NCBI GenBank assembly: GCA_028713125.1
Contig: JAQTOU010000005.1
Location: forward strand, 159,835 to 223,834
From: Elusimicrobiales bacterium
GTDB taxonomy: Bacteria > Elusimicrobiota > Elusimicrobia > Elusimicrobiales > UBA9959
DNA length: 64,000 nucleotides
Direction: 5' to 3'
A program made the translations under genes and the position numbers. The notes below the pieces were generated by a model. It did not search any database, was not told where the DNA came from, and saw nothing but the letters and a program-made list of their open reading frames with translations. Shown here piece by piece: positions 63,973 through 64,000 of this stretch; position 1 is the stretch's first letter, and each line of letters begins with the position of its first letter.

Positions 63973-64000
63973 ATGTCACATTATAACACATTGTTTTCCA
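63973..64000 (+). CDS. transposase, IS4 family, N-terminal fragment
   Basis: Only the first nine codons (MSHYNTLFS) are in the window. This opening resembles the DUF4372-type N-terminus of IS4-family transposases (M-x-H-x-N-T/S-x-F-x-x-L). GGAGG lies 8 nt before the ATG. Family call depends on a very short stretch and on the element-like DNA upstream. Confidence 0.55.

Larger units (their letters stand above)
63876..64000 (+). mobile_element. left end of an IS4-like insertion sequence (partial)
   Basis: From about 63876 (GGCTGTCCCAGGAAAATCCG) the sequence no longer fits the interrupted gene and leads to a transposase start at 63973. The exact terminal base cannot be fixed without the other end and target duplication. 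The rest lies beyond the window. Confidence 0.6.

Noticed and set aside
1..64000. tRNA, rRNA, tmRNA or 6S RNA genes
   Set aside because: I checked the intergenic gaps for cloverleaf-like arms and CCA ends and saw none. A covariance search would be needed to be certain.

Overview
The window is GC-rich, densely coded bacterial chromosome, with about 65 genes, short gaps and many 4-nt start/stop overlaps. No rRNA or tRNA gene and no CRISPR array was seen. My best guess at the organism is an uncultured Elusimicrobiota-like, diderm, non-photosynthetic bacterium. The basis is the mix of a small KGYLYFIDKKG tandem-repeat protein, a clostripain-like secreted peptidase operon, a lysine-only H1-like peptide, a TldD/TldE pair, heptose-type (rfaE2) and outer-membrane genes, and HD-GYP/PilZ signalling. 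This is inference from gene style, not a marker-gene result.

Layout. 1-7.2 kb is accessory and visibly less GC-rich: a DUF2075 nuclease-helicase with a MazG-like partner (cut by the left edge), two unrecognised genes behind their own promoter, a HigBA-type toxin-antitoxin pair with a clear operator, a Cas4-like/DUF2779 fusion nuclease with a HAD phosphatase, and two small exported or membrane proteins. 7.3-15.2 kb holds a TldD-TldE-RNase J-like operon, a secreted NlpC/CHAP-like protein, a DUF2914 membrane protein and a TPM-nucleotidyltransferase-LemA operon. 15.3-24 kb is one plus-strand run: PHP phosphoesterase, Y-family polymerase, a membrane protein, an atypical SDR, a CopZ-like/VF530 fusion and an SbcD/SbcC-like (YhaO/YhaN-type) pair. 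24-28 kb (minus) holds 5-oxoprolinase subunits, with PxpA fused to PxpC, a hemolysin III protein and a frameshifted lipid kinase. 28-31 kb carries a Rieske-glutaredoxin-FTR-Rieske redox cluster and small secreted or basic proteins. 31-47 kb is mostly housekeeping: dapB, HD-GYP, rsmI, glyA, mtnP, cdd, a biotin-carrier-like protein with accC, rfaE2, and an alpha-oxoamine synthase with a GNAT. 47-58 kb is mixed envelope and transport (MltB-like, flippase-like, PilZ, NCS2 permease, TatD, CstA). 58-62 kb is a secreted-protein operon led by a clostripain-like peptidase behind a perfect-consensus promoter. At the right edge an IS4-like element begins and appears to have cut off the 5' end of a secreted-protein gene.

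Three genome-scale signals stand out. (1) A family of 90-130 bp multi-hairpin repeats (23970, 48746, 48925, possibly 45050): the core motifs are conserved, while the outer arms differ between copies yet pair within each copy. (2) A 47-nt leader of identical length and similar sequence precedes two unrelated secreted-protein genes (11185 and 61893). (3) Many genes have a TATAAT-like -10 box exactly 6 nt before the start codon and no Shine-Dalgarno sequence, which implies widespread leaderless mRNAs.
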